Positions 37,801-49,399 of a stretch of 64,000 bases of DNA are shown here, in pieces. A program made the position numbers and the translations under genes. The DNA is from Piper betle (taxonomy: Eukaryota; Streptophyta; Magnoliopsida; Piperales; Piperaceae): NCBI GenBank assembly GCA_033002965.1, contig JAURVB010014555.1, forward strand, positions 62,001 to 126,000, written 5' to 3'. The notes under the pieces are model-generated. The model was not told the DNA's origin and made no database searches. It saw only the letters and a program-made list of their open reading frames with translations. The stretch's first letter is position 1. Each line of letters begins with the position of its first letter.

Positions 37801-40800
37801 CCCCACACAAGCGATGATCAAGGGGACACAAAATCCTAACATGTGGATATGGCACTCGATGCATGTGGACTGGATGTAGGGCACATGGTGGCTTTCATTC
37901 AATCGCCTTTGTTTTTTGTACTACTTTGGTGGGTCCCATCCGAGCTGTATCGGTTCGTTCAAGTGGGACCAGCATTCAGGAGTACAGACTACGGGGGCCT
38001 CCACCGTGGATAGGGAGGGTACTCGATGCATGTGGACGGTTTGTAGGGCGGGCGCCAGGCGGTTTTCATTCAATCGCCTCTTGTTTTTGTACTACTCTCT
38101 GGTGGGTCCCACCCGATCTGTTTTCACCCATTCGAGTGGGGCCAGCGTTCAGGAGTGCGGACAACGGCGGGTTTCAATTACATGTTTGCATGGGCGTCAT
38201 GGGAGAGAGGCAGCTGTCACTGGTTTTGAGGGTGGAGGGTGGGATTGTAATTAGAAGGTAGATCTTGGGCAAAAAGTGAGACATCGGATATGGCTGAGTA
38301 GGTCTTCATTATCGTGAGAATATTTAATATTATATATATAGACATAAATATTGGGCAAAAAGTTTGTCACAATATATTTAATATTATATATATAGACATA
38401 GATCTTGGGCAAAAAGTGAGACATTCGATGAGGTTGAAGATAGGTCTTCATTATTGTGAGCATGCACAAATGAGCTCGATGAATAGTTTGTCACAATATA
38501 TTTAATATTATATCTATCTACATAATACATATATATATTCCTTATAATTATATTGGCGAAAAATGATATAAAATTTACATGAGAAAAATGAGAGCAAGAT
38601 GTCAGCTGTCTTTTTTCCATGTTTGGTGTCAATAATACCAAAGGTATTTTTGTCATTTGGTTCGAGTTAGAGAGGCCGACATAGTTTCTGCCTGTTTGAC
38701 TCGAATCTCAAACCCTTACTATGTTGAACAAAAGTATGTACTTGTCATATAAAATACTAGTCAAATTCTCGCACAATGTACGGGTTTTATGGATTTATTT
38801 TTTAAATATAATAATTTTATTTTATAGTGATTATTTGATATTTTACTTTTAATTTAGAATTTGTATTTATTTTTTGTTATTTAAGGGAGCATTAAATATA
38901 ATTTGACTCGAATTAGAAATCTTAACTTGGTTTAATTAAGATTCTTACTTATTTTTAATAATTATTTATAAACACATGACAAATTAATTAAATTTTCTAC
39001 TATTTTTTACATGCCTATTATAAAAATAAAATGTACCAAATCTAGATAAATAATATATACTACATTTACTTGAACATACACTACAATTAATAATATTATT
39101 CAAAATAATATTAATATTATTATAAGAATAATTGATTTAGAACTAATAATATACATATGGTTAAATATTATTTTTTAATTTTAATTTTTCAATCATATAC
39201 TACAATTAATTAATATATTTCTAATAAGAATGATTGAAAATTATATAATATTTAATAGTATATTTTAGCTTTAATTAGAATATTTTAGTTTTAATTATAA
39301 TTATAATTTATTTTAGTTATTTGAAGGAGGATTCAATGTAATTTAACTCGAATTAAATATCTTAACTTAGTTTAAAATTCTTATTTAGTTTTTTATTAAT
39401 ATATAAATTATTTAAAAAATTACTATTTTTTACGTGTTCATTATAAAAAATAATTTTTACTAAACCTAGTCATACTTGAATTAGACTTTTCAATACACAT
39501 TACAATCTAATTCCCTAATAAGAATAGTTGAAAACTGTATAATACTTTATTAATATTTTTTGAATAATGAAGGGTAACATCATAAAAAAACTTGAATTTT
39601 TGATAAAGACTGTATTAAATTTAAAGTAAATATTTAATTAGGGCTTTCTTAAGTGGTAAATATTATAATATTACTTAATGACACATGGCAAATTTATAAC
39701 ACATGGGCCACGTAGTGAGAAGTGTTGTGGCGGCTCCTTTTAAAAAGTGAATGTTGCTTTCATATATTAGTGAAGATTATTATCATTCGTACTAGGAGAA
39801 ATACATATATTGTGCCATGCATGGCCAATATTAGAGATTGACTCTATTATAAACAATCATCTTTGAATAATGAGATGGAATATTATAATTTGATATCTTA
39901 AAGATAAACTTCAATTTTTTCAATTTTAAATATAGAATCTAATTAAGCGAAAAGATAAATTATAATAATTTAATTTATCTTTTTTATTTTGTTATACTTT
40001 GATTGGTTGAATCTCCTACTTTTCATCAGAGACTGCACCTTTAATCACCCTTTTTATTAACAAGAGTAGATTATGCAAATTCTTAAGGTTTATAAAAATC
40101 CCTTTTATTAATAAGAGTAGATTATGCAAATTATTGAGGTTAAAAAATTTTTTGTGACTACATGTAACTCAAATACAATGGCATTGATTGGGAAAATGTA
40201 TTTGTGCATACTAATATGTACTCTTGGATTGGAAGCTACATATTCCAAGTTGGATGAAAAATCTTGTGTAACCATACACAAATGTTCATGTTTAAATTTC
40301 TATAGCAAATTCAATAAAGATGAGAGTTGTGTTCTATTCTTATATAATGGCCTGTGTGCATGAACTTTATTCCTCTAAAATTGCAGCATTTTACTTTAAC
40401 TTTTTGTCTGTAAAGCACATTACATTTCTAATAAAAGCAATAGTTTCCTATGCATCATGAGATGACATTAATCTTGCATCATGAAGTTTTATTGCTTACT
40501 TTTAATTGGGTGATGCTTACTTCTATCATTTTTATTACTTGTTGTAGGGGTCAATGTCTTGTGTGGGGTGGGAATACTATCCACCCCCTATGCTGTGAAG
40601 CAAGGAGGATGGATGGGGCTCTCCATTCTGTTCATCTTCGCAATTTTATCTTGGTACACTGGAATCCTGTTAAGACATTGTTTAGATAGTGCGCCAGGCC
40701 TTGAAACATATCCTGATATCGGTCAGGCAGCGTTTGGCACGATTGGTCGAATTACAATCTCTGTAAGAACTAGTAATTGTTCAGTTTCTATCCTTTTCTT

Positions 40801-43144
40801 TCTTTTGTAAAATGAATGAGTAGAACAAAACCAATGTTGACCATGTTATTGACTTGTTTCATTTTATTGTGTTTTGTGGTTCAATGCAGATAATTTTATA
40901 TGTGGAGTTGTATGTGAGTATACTGTCTGCTCCTTCTCTCATCAAACTACACTCTCCTTCCTTTTCCATTTGATACTTGTTGTTATGGAACTGAAAAAAT
41001 TAATTTCTCTATACTTGTTTTATTTAGTTGGAATACAAATTTGACAGAGTTCAAATGAATATGTATTGCAGGCATGCTGTGTTGAGTACATAATTTTGGA
41101 GAGTGATAACTTGTCAACTTTGTTCCCAAATGCTCATCTTAGCGTAGGTGGTCTTCAGTTGAACTCTCACCATCTTTTTGCTTTGATGACAACTCTTGCT
41201 GTCCTTCCTACTGTATGGCTTAGAGACATGAGTATTCTAAGTTATATATCAGGTACTTGGTACAATATTCTACATTTATCTTTTAGTTTTAAGTCTGCCC
41301 AACATTTAATTATGATGCTTTTTGTATTTCCCTCATGCTTCTTGCAATGAAATGCAATTGTTTATGATATTTGTCCTGTTTACTTTCTCTTTTATATATT
41401 TATTGATATATAGTTCATGTAAATAATTTGACTACACTTATCTTTTCCCTCCAATTCACAGCTGGTGGAGTTATAGCTTCAATTTTGATTGTCATCTGTT
41501 TGTTTTGGGTTGGTCTGGTGGATAAAGTTGGATTTGTGAACCAAGGCTCAATGATAAACCTCCCTACTCTTCCAGTTGCTGTCGGTTTATATGGTTACTG
41601 CTACTCAGGTCATGCTGTCTTTCCGAACATCTACACTTCAATGAAGAAGCCTAGTCAATATCCATCAGTACTTTTCACAAGGTACACACAAATAACAAGC
41701 ACTTTGTTGTGTTTATTTCCACCATTATACTCAGAAGAATTTATTGATTAAATTAGATTTTGTAATATCTTAATCTAATTATGGAGTCCATATTCAATTT
41801 CTATGCAGCTTTGCTATATGTACAACCTTGTATGCTGGTGCTGCAGTGATAGGTTACTTTATGTTTGGAGAGTCTACAATGTCACAGTTCACTCTTAACA
41901 TGCCACAAAATTTTGTTGCTTCTAAAATTGCTGTTTGGACTACGGTAAGTTGTCGAAAGCTTGCGAATAAGCTCATTATCATGTGAAACTAATTCCCTGT
42001 TTCATGTTTTCTTGCAGGTGGTAAATCCTTTCACAAAATATCCTTCCTTTTGTCCATAATATTGCTTGCATTTTCCCTTGTTGGTATTTATGGTTTCGAT
42101 TATTTAGTCACATAGACCAAGGTAAAAAACGTCGATAATGGTAGTTAGAAAATACATTAAGATTCATAAATTCACTGGACATATAAAATCCCCCATTCAT
42201 TTTTGGACTCTCTTCTGATTATATGGGGAATACTCCTTAACTGAAAATTACATATGCTTTGACAATTTCTCCTGTGGCAATGAGCTTGGAAGAGCTAATA
42301 CCATCAAACCATATGAAGTCTCATTGGTATGCCATTTTCATCAGAACAGGCTTGGTCATTTCTACCCTGGTTGTAGGCCTCACAGTTCCATTCTTTGGTA
42401 CAGCTTCACTTATCTTAATCTTTCATAATTGTAATTCGAGTTTTAATTTCCTGGTAATTCTAAATATATTGTAAACAATCTATTGCTGTGGAAATTTTCA
42501 TCTCTAATGGTACCATTTCTCAGGTTTGGTGATGGCGTTGATTGGATCTTTCCTCACCATGCTAGTAGTACGTATCAGACATGAGTACAGTTTTTGCTTA
42601 TAGTACTGTTATTTCTATTGTTCCCATTCTAATGTTTTTTCTTTCTTATAACAGACTCTAATTCTTCCTTGTGCTTGCTTTTTGAGTATCCTCAAAGGAA
42701 AAATAACTCGTTTTCAGGTGATTAATTCTTGTTTCTTATGACATTTAAAACTATGTATTAGTCATGGACTATAAGAAGAAAAATATATCCTTACTAAAAG
42801 ATTGAAGTACTCTTTTTGCGCAAATTTTCCTACCATGTTTAGACACCAAGCTCAATTATACTTTTTAGCTGGAATGTTGTAGTTAAATATTCACTCCCAT
42901 AAAAGGATCTTGGTGATTAATTCTTTCACTATTCTTAATCTGCTTCATACCTCTGATATTTGTGATGGTTTATGACTAAAATCAATCTGTGTATGAATGA
43001 CTTGGTTATGTTTGGTAAAGCTTCAATGCAAGTTATGTTGTTTTGCAGGGATTGGTGTGTATGCTAATTTTGTTGGTGGGAGTTGTGTCTTGTGCTTTTG
43101 GAACCATTTCAGCTCTTTCAAAGATTGTAGAAAACCTTAGTTGA
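34616..43144 (+). CDS. AVT1: AVT1-type vacuolar amino-acid transporter (AAAP family)
   Basis: Twelve exons join in frame to about 557 residues: 34616-34821, 36257-36579, 40548-40762, 40890-40913, 41072-41252, 41462-41681, 41809-41944, 42018-42037, 42252-42397, 42524-42567, 42655-42717 and 43049-43144. The N-terminus (exons 1-2) is acidic then Ser/Pro-rich, typical of the cytosolic tail of AVT1 proteins. The Aa_trans domain starts at GVNVLCGVGILSTPYAVKQG and has about ten membrane spans, with the conserved NLPTLPVA-like MINLPTLPVAVGLYGYCYSGH, FPNIYTSM, VVNPFTKYALTISPVAMSLE and the final span ending in IVENLS-stop. The family moves amino acids across the tonoplast in exchange for protons; the substrate of this copy is unknown. 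Exons 4 and 8 are 24 and 20 nt. Intron 2 is about 4 kb and repeat-filled. No disabling change was seen. Confidence 0.93.
34861..34892. repeat. (AT)n microsatellite in AVT1 intron 1
   Basis: Sixteen uninterrupted AT units about 40 bp after the exon 1 donor. Confidence 0.95.
37854..38186. repeat. Two-copy 167-bp tandem repeat in AVT1 intron 2
   Basis: Both units open with ACTCGATGCATGTGGAC and share CATTCAATCGCCT, GTACTACT, GGTGGGTCCCA.CCGA and GGACCAGCATTCAGGAGT (with small changes). GC content is well above the intron average, suggesting transposon origin. The frames at 37863-38261 and 37916-38254 run through both units and are not evidence of a gene. Confidence 0.85.
38262..38520. repeat. 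Second tandem array in AVT1 intron 2
   Basis: AGATCTTGGGCAAAAAGTGA...CATTCGATG and TTTGTCACAATATATTTAA modules alternate, each present two or more times over 260 bp. Confidence 0.75.
38757..39780. mobile_element. Possible non-autonomous element with internal 440-bp duplication
   Basis: Starts near ACTAGTCAAATTCTCGCAC and ends near CATATATTAGTGAAG. Two diverged direct copies offset by 440 bp (38877 and 39317) share TTATTT.A.GGAG.ATT, ATAATTTGACTCGAATTA and ATCTTAACTT.GTTTAA. The edge style recalls Helitron- or MULE-type non-autonomous repeats, but no diagnostic termini could be confirmed. Confidence 0.35.
39860..40143 (+). repeat. Dispersed repeat copy A and a 53-bp tandem
   Basis: 39860-40080 matches 43545-43720 in the same orientation (GAGATGGAATATTATAAT / GAGATATAGATTATAATGA; TAATAATTTGATTTAT; TTTGATT.GTTGA.TCTCCTACTTTTCA). 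A further relative is at 3600-3690 and an inverted one at 56490-56620. At 40048-40143, CCTTTTTATTAACAAGAGTA and its copy repeat with a 53-bp offset. Confidence 0.6.
42038..42251 (+). other. U12-type AT-AC intron in AVT1
   Basis: The intron begins ATATCCTT (42038-42045) and ends TTAC (to 42251). The branch-site consensus TCCTTAAC is present exactly at 42234-42241, with its adenosine 11 nt from the 3' end, in the range required by the minor spliceosome. Splicing here restores the family-conserved NPFTK-YALTISP junction in frame (AA|A TAT GCT). No GT-AG alternative gives this join. Confidence 0.92.
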
Positions 43145-44459
43145 TGTCAAAAAATTTTCCCTTTTATATAATGTCTTCAATATCAAGTTGCTCCCAAGTT
43201 TTGTTCCAAATTATTTATCAAACAAGTTTGAAGGTGTATGGAAACTATTTGGCAAATATAAGCATATATTTAGTTCTTTTGTCTTGGCTTTGATTTGTTG
43301 CAAAATGATAACATAATCAACGTAGGATTTTATTGGATGAGAAGTAGAATGGATTATATAAGCTTATGGATTGAATGATCCAACATGGAAATTTCTAGAA
43401 TAAAAATTCTTATAAGTGGGTTTTCAATTCCAAAATATATATAGTTAGCCGCTTTTAAAAGGATGATCTAGGCTCATCAAGTTGGTTTTTAACTGTTACA
43501 AAGCAAGATGTTCGAGATAAACTCAAATTTTACATCCTTAATAAATAATGAGATATAGATTATAATGATCTTATATCTTATAGATAGACTCCAATTTTAA
43601 AGTTAAAACTATAATAATTTGATTTATTTCTTTTTTTATTATATTTTGATTAGTTGATTAATCTCCTACTTTTCACTAGATTGCGACCTTTAATTCCTTT
43701 TTATGAATGAGAATAAATGAATGGAAAGTGCGAAAGGAAGTGTAAGGAAGGAGACTAATAAAGAATAGGAGAATGGTCTTTATAGGTTTTGGATTTCCGA
43801 TCATATCTTTCTGGTGTAAATCTATAAGTATTTTGAAATTTCTTATGTTATCATATTATAACCTTTTTGCTCCAAATTTTAATATTGTGAATATTGTAAT
43901 CATCTTTTGAAGTTATCGGCAATAATTTGGTTAACCATGGACACACACACACACATATTGTTTGAGCAACAAGCGCGCCACCGATTGGCCGTTCAAACAA
44001 ATAAAAGATTAATGTATTGAGATTGAAAGGTTAATGGTTCAGGTGACAGGGGATAACACCCAGGGATTAAAATGACTTCCATCTTATAATCTTGTTTTGG
44101 GGAATATTATCTACTACGTAATCAAAGGTAAGTATTCTTCGGTCAAATTAAGCATATTTAATTTTCACTTAGAGCCATTCAAGAACTTGCATCCATAATT
44201 TGAGTAGAAGTTGGAGCATCCAAGCCTCAAATAATAAACAACAATAATAAATGTATTGCCTTTATTCATCATACTATGAGATGATCAATCAATTGCATGC
44301 AGCATAATATGGAGATGAAAAAAAGTTGCATGACATAATCCTTTGGACCAACAAGTAATTAAGAACTAAGAACAACACCGCATACTTGCATGTTTTGACT
44401 TATGACATGGAACATCTCACTCAGCAACAATGGTGACACCTTCCTATTCATGAAAACTA
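43145..44459. other. AVT1 3' flank, with dispersed repeat copy B at 43545-43720
   Basis: No coding was seen. The repeat at 43545-43720 is the partner of 39860-40080, so the cluster of exons 3-12 is bracketed by direct repeats. A short (CA)n lies at 43941-43954. Confidence 0.55.
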
Positions 44460-44804
44460 TCACTGATCATCTTCTTCCTCAAGTTCTTGGCCATGAATGA
44501 GGATCCTCTCGAGCTCGCGAGGGTGACAAGGAAACGCAATGTCGCCCTCCTGGTCGAACCCAAACTCCTCCGCCGCCTGCTTCAAAAGCCTAAGGAAGCA
44601 TGGATGCTTCAGATATTGCATGTCAATGATAAACCTCTTGGCTTCTTCCTCACTGTGATCAATGGCTACTACAACAAAATGTCCCTTCTTCACTGGAGAA
44701 CCAGCACCTTCTTCGTAAATTGGAGCACTCAAGGATGAGAAGAAGAGGCTCTTTTGCATCCTCGTGACTACATGCTTGAGTTTGGCTGTGGTATGTCTGG
44801 CCAT
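44460..44804 (-). CDS. SAUR: SAUR-family protein (small auxin-up RNA)
   Basis: An intronless 114-residue frame from ATG at 44804 to TGA. The SAUR core is clear: GHFVVVAIDHSEEEAKRFII, then YLKHPCFLRLLKQAAEEFGF, DQEGDIAFPCHPRELERIL, followed by an acidic tail EELEEEDDQ-like. The N-terminus is short and basic, as usual. In the family the small proteins inhibit PP2C-D phosphatases at the plasma membrane and so promote acid growth; this copy's role is inferred. A TATATA-like stretch lies at about 44855-44862, 50-60 bp upstream of the ATG. The single-exon layout and length are typical. Confidence 0.93.
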   Translation of the reverse strand: MARHTTAKLKHVVTRMQKSLFFSSLSAPIYEEGAGSPVKKGHFVVVAIDHSEEEAKRFIIDMQYLKHPCFLRLLKQAAEEFGFDQEGDIAFPCHPRELERILIHGQELEEEDDQ

Positions 44805-46032
44805 GGCTTGCTAGTTCATAAGCTATGTCAGCAAAATGTTTCTAGTGTTGGTTGTATATATGTAGGCATGATAAAGTTCAGAGGATGTGATCATGTGTAA
44901 TATGCAAATTGGGATATTATAGACTTTGGTGGTCAATTGATTGAGTAGTATTGAAGATACACGTATACTATAACAATGGTAGAGGAAGAGCAGGGGCAGT
45001 ATAAAAGAGAGGCCATGCCACAAGGTGCACATCCACTTGTGCAAGTGTGGCCTTTGAGAGGTCAATTTGTGATAGCCAAGGTGATAGGGTGAGTTCAGAA
45101 TCTTGGGCTTCAATTTCCATGTTAGGTTACTTTATGTTGGCGATGGTATCTGTTTCAATTTTTTTATATACCTTTCTATTCACCAAGATGGATCCTACTG
45201 GCCTACTCACAAACTTTAGTTCAAAATGTAAAGACAATGAGCATTGAGCATCCCTTCGTGCTCTACTTGCTCTCCTTATAAATGTAATATATGTTTTTTT
45301 AAAATTTTATAATTAAATACAGACCTAATCATTTGAAACTCTCGTAAATTAGTATCACATTTAATACCTGCTAAAATAAAATCCAATATAAAAATTGGGA
45401 TATGTCTATATATCTATAATTTGGTTACCCCTAGTTTTACAACTTTTCTTTTTAACTCAAAAAATTTCCTTAGTCAAGTTCAATAAATAATTCTTTATTA
45501 ACAAATTTTATGATAAACTCTTAGAGTCAAATAAAAAAGTTATCAGGGCATACTATATTCCTTTTAATTTAATTATATCAATAATTTTCAATAACATAAA
45601 TCAAATATTTACTAATTTTAAGTGTTAAAGATATCAATATCGACTAATTACATATACATGTTTTCTTGTCAGATAGACACTCATATACTATAAGTCCACG
45701 CCAAAGTAACCAAGTCATGTTTGAAAAGAAAAAATCATGCACATAGTTCTTAGGTTTGGGAAGGGATTCAGACATATAGGTCTAAACACAACTTGAGGTG
45801 GGTTTTAATTTTCAAAATCAGCTCAAGGGATCTCATTATTGAGGTTTATTAATCTCAAAAAATAAGAATAATCTAATAGTCTGAATTAAGTGGGAAACAA
45901 TAAAACCACTATTTAGCTGTCATACAATATTAAATCAAATCAAATAAAATAGATCGACAACACAAAGTGAGTCCAAGGCTCCTAACGGTCTAGATAGCCA
46001 AGCTCTAATCGTCGATCTTGCAGTGAGCTTGG
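44805..46032. other. SAUR upstream region, no other gene seen
   Basis: About 44805-45110 is the likely SAUR promoter side. The frames at 44823-45113 and 45047-45247 lack family resemblance. The rest is AT-rich up to the left edge of the large inverted repeat. Confidence 0.5.
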
Positions 46033-46713
46033 TTGTAAAACCCTGAAAATAACTACGGTATTTTATTTAGGGTTTTAAAAATTTTATAACGAATCTTAAA
46101 TATTATTTAATTAAATTAATTCTTAGGAATCACTATCATAAATTATCAATTATTACATTTAGCATATCGATACAGTGATATTTATGGATTGTTTCAAATA
46201 AGTTTTACTTATTTTATTTTATTTTATTTCTTTTTATTTTCTCCTTTCGGTCAAATAAGGTTCAACCACATGTTGAACCCGTTGATCTTGGGTTAGTAGT
46301 GGTTAATGTCTCTTTGGTAGGCTGATATGGTGTGCAAGGGTAGAGTTTTGGTTGAAAGTTGAAGATAAGGAGAAGACTTTGTATCCCCACGTTGTTAGTG
46401 GAAAATTTTTAGGATTGGGAGTTGTGAGTGTGATTTGATACTCATTCGCATTAAGTCAATAGTTAATTTTTTATAGTTTGTTATCACACTAATAATTAAT
46501 ATTTAATATAATTATGTGTGATTATGTTCTTTTCTATAAAAATAAATGTGCTGACTTTTTAAATTCTACACATGTTCTTCTATAAAGGAGAATTCTCTTG
46601 ATGTTAAATAAAACATCCTTTTGATAGTTAAATAAAACATTTCATGATAGTTTTTTTACACATTTGGCTCACAAATGAAGAGTTTTGGATAAGTTAATCG
46701 AGTAGGTTGAGTG

Positions 46714-46755
<42 letters not shown>

Positions 46756-49399
46756 ATTTGCTAGATCGTCTATTTTCAACGCTCTTTCCCTTCTAGTATC
46801 ACCTCTTCCTTGTTGGGAGCCTATCCATCTTTCGCACGTATAGGTACACCTCTACTCTTCCTCTCACATGCATTTATAGTGTTTGTGTTCTTTTTGGTTT
46901 TAAGTTTGATGAATATGTGATTAAATATTAATTAATTCATAATAAATTAAAATTAAATTAAATTAAATTAAATGATGAGTATTAATAATAGTTGATCATA
47001 TAGTTATTATCTTATGTTTATGGATAAAAGCATGCTCTATATTATATATAAATAACTAAATTTTGTTATTATTATTGTTAGTGTTGTTGATTTATGTATA
47101 TAGTTGTCTTTTAAATTCATGATCATGTGGGATAATGATTAATAAATACTTATTTATATAATATTAAATAAGTATATTGTGTTTTTATTTGGGATATGTA
47201 TATTAATTATATTAGATAATAATAAATGTTAGAGTTAATTATAATCTATATATGTTTGTTCATGTTTATAATTAATTAATTAATTAATGACATTGCAATC
47301 TATTAATTAATTAGTTATAATCAATTAAAGTAACAAAGATGATGTCTTTATATCTTAGTAACTTAATATGCGTACGTGATCATGGGTTATTAATTATTCA
47401 ATCACAATTCACCATTAGCCAACGACAAAATAATTGTTCACTTACTAGCATGTATTTAACTACTAATATTAGTATATTTCCCTTCATGTATTAATTATTT
47501 AACCAAAGAAATCATCTTAAAATTACAGTCCTAAAAATTTGGTTACCGTTTAAACTTTTAATTAATATCACACTTTAATTCCGATTAAGAAATAACGGTT
47601 ACTTATTCTGTTAATAATAGTTTGGATATTTATTAACAACAATTTATTAACTTTTTACTAACTCTAATTAATTATCTTAAAATTAATTAGATCATCATAT
47701 CCAATTATTTGATATATCTTGTATTAAAATTTAAAGAATATCAATTGTAAGATAATTTTAAATTACTTAACTTTGTAAAGGTTAAAACTTTATTTATTCT
47801 AAGCATGCTATTATTACTAAACACTTAATTATTATACTATTTTATTCTAATAATCCATGCCTTAATTTACCAATTCAACCAGGTTCTTTCTTAACTTTAT
47901 ATTTTATTAGTGGCATCATAAATATAAATGATTGTAAACACTAAACAATAATTTAATATTAATCTCATTTTAGCTGGTAAAATATTCATGGAATAGTTAT
48001 AATATGCTCATATGAATTTAGAATATTTTAATTAACCCAACAATAATTAATTGTAATTGTTATTCGATTAGTAATTAATAACCCATGATTAGACATGCGT
48101 ATCAACTTACTAAAATGTAAAGACATCATCCATATTATTTTAATTAATTATAATTAATTAATTAATAGATTACAATCTCATTCATTAATTAATTAACTAT
48201 AAAAATTAACAACGCATATAGATCTTAATTAGCTCTAATATTTATTAACATTATCTAATATAATTAATATACATATCCCAAATGACAACACAATATACTT
48301 ATTTAATATTATGTAAATAATTATTAATTAATTATTATTCCACATAATCATGAATTTAAAAGACTACTATATACATAAATCAAAACAACTAACAATAACA
48401 AAAAAATTTTAATTATTTATATATAATATAAATCATACTTTCATCCATAAACATAAGATAATAATCATTTGATCAATTATTACTAATATCATCACTTAAT
48501 TTAATTCAACTCAATTTTAATTAATTATGAATTAATTAGTATTTAATCATCGATTAATCAGACCCAAAACCAAAAAGAGCACAAACACTATAGATCACTA
48601 TAGATGTAGAAGAGGAAGGTGTACGTATAGGTGAAAGAAGATGAAGAGGCTCCCAATAAGGAAAATACAATAATACTAGAGGAGAAAAATTATTGGAAAA
48701 TAGACTCTCTAGTGGATAAAACAAAATAAAATATTTTCCCTCAAATTATTCAATTAATTTCTCCAAAACTCTCCATTTGCGAGCCAAATTTGTTAAAAAA
48801 ACTATCTAAGCGGATGCTTTATTTAACATAAAGAGAATTCTCCTTTATATAGAAGAACATGTGTGGAATTTAAAAAGTCAGCACATTTATTTTTATAGAA
48901 AAGAACATAATCACATATAATTATATTAAATATTAATTATTAGTGTGATAATAAAAAGTCAAAAATTAACTACTGAGTTAATGTAATGAGTATCAAATTA
49001 CACTCACAACTCCCAATCCTAAAAATTTTTCACTAACAATGTGGGGATACAAAGTCTTCCCCTCATCTTCAACTCTCAACCAAAACTCTACTCTTACATA
49101 CCATGTGAGCCTACCAAAGAGACATTAGCCGCTATTGACCCAAGGCCAATGGGTTTGACCTGTGGTTGAACTTTATTCTACCAAAAGGGGAAAATAAAAA
49201 GAAATAAAATAAAATAAGTAAAATTTATTTAAAATAATCCATATATACCACTATACCGATGCATTAAAGGTAATAATTGATAATTTATGATATTGATTTC
49301 TAAGTATTAATTTAATTAAATAATATTTAAAATTCATTCCAAGATTTCCAAAACCCTAAATAAAATAACACTGTTATTTTCGTGGTTTTACAATCTCCC
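46033..49399. mobile_element. 3.4 kb foldback element, arms of about 1.4 kb
   Basis: About 46034-47425 is the diverged reverse complement of 48040-49392, along the whole length. Landmarks match pairwise: TGTAAAACC at the left edge with GGTTTTACA at the right; the TTTTATTTTATTTCTTTTTA tract; GAACCCGTTGATCTTGGG-type sequence; TACAAAGTCTTC; GAGAATTCTC; GCATATAGAT/ATCTATATATG; and TTAATTAATTAATTAAT tracts. A spacer of about 610 bp (47426-48039) lies between. GAGCTTGG occurs at 46025-46032 and 49400-49407 and may be an 8-bp target-site duplication. No transposase frame is present. An AT microsatellite at 46717-46752 lies in the left arm only. Confidence 0.85.
46717..46752. repeat. (AT)n microsatellite in the foldback left arm
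   Basis: Uninterrupted AT units; the matching place in the right arm lacks the expansion, so it arose after the arms diverged. Confidence 0.9.

Larger units (their letters stand above)
36580..40547 (+). other. AVT1 intron 2, about 4 kb, repeat-filled
   Basis: The donor is AATG|GTAAAC and the acceptor GTTGTAG|GGG. Inside lie a less AT-rich 167-bp tandem pair, a second tandem array at 38262-38520, a diverged 440-bp tandem pair, and a 53-bp tandem at 40048-40143. No coding on either strand could be supported. Confidence 0.7.

Noticed and set aside
37863..38656. Overlapping frames in AVT1 intron 2
   Set aside because: They run through tandem repeat units and show the same peptide twice because the DNA is duplicated.
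44823..45247. Frames upstream of the SAUR gene
   Set aside because: No family resemblance; the plus-strand frame starts with TTG, and the place is the SAUR promoter side.
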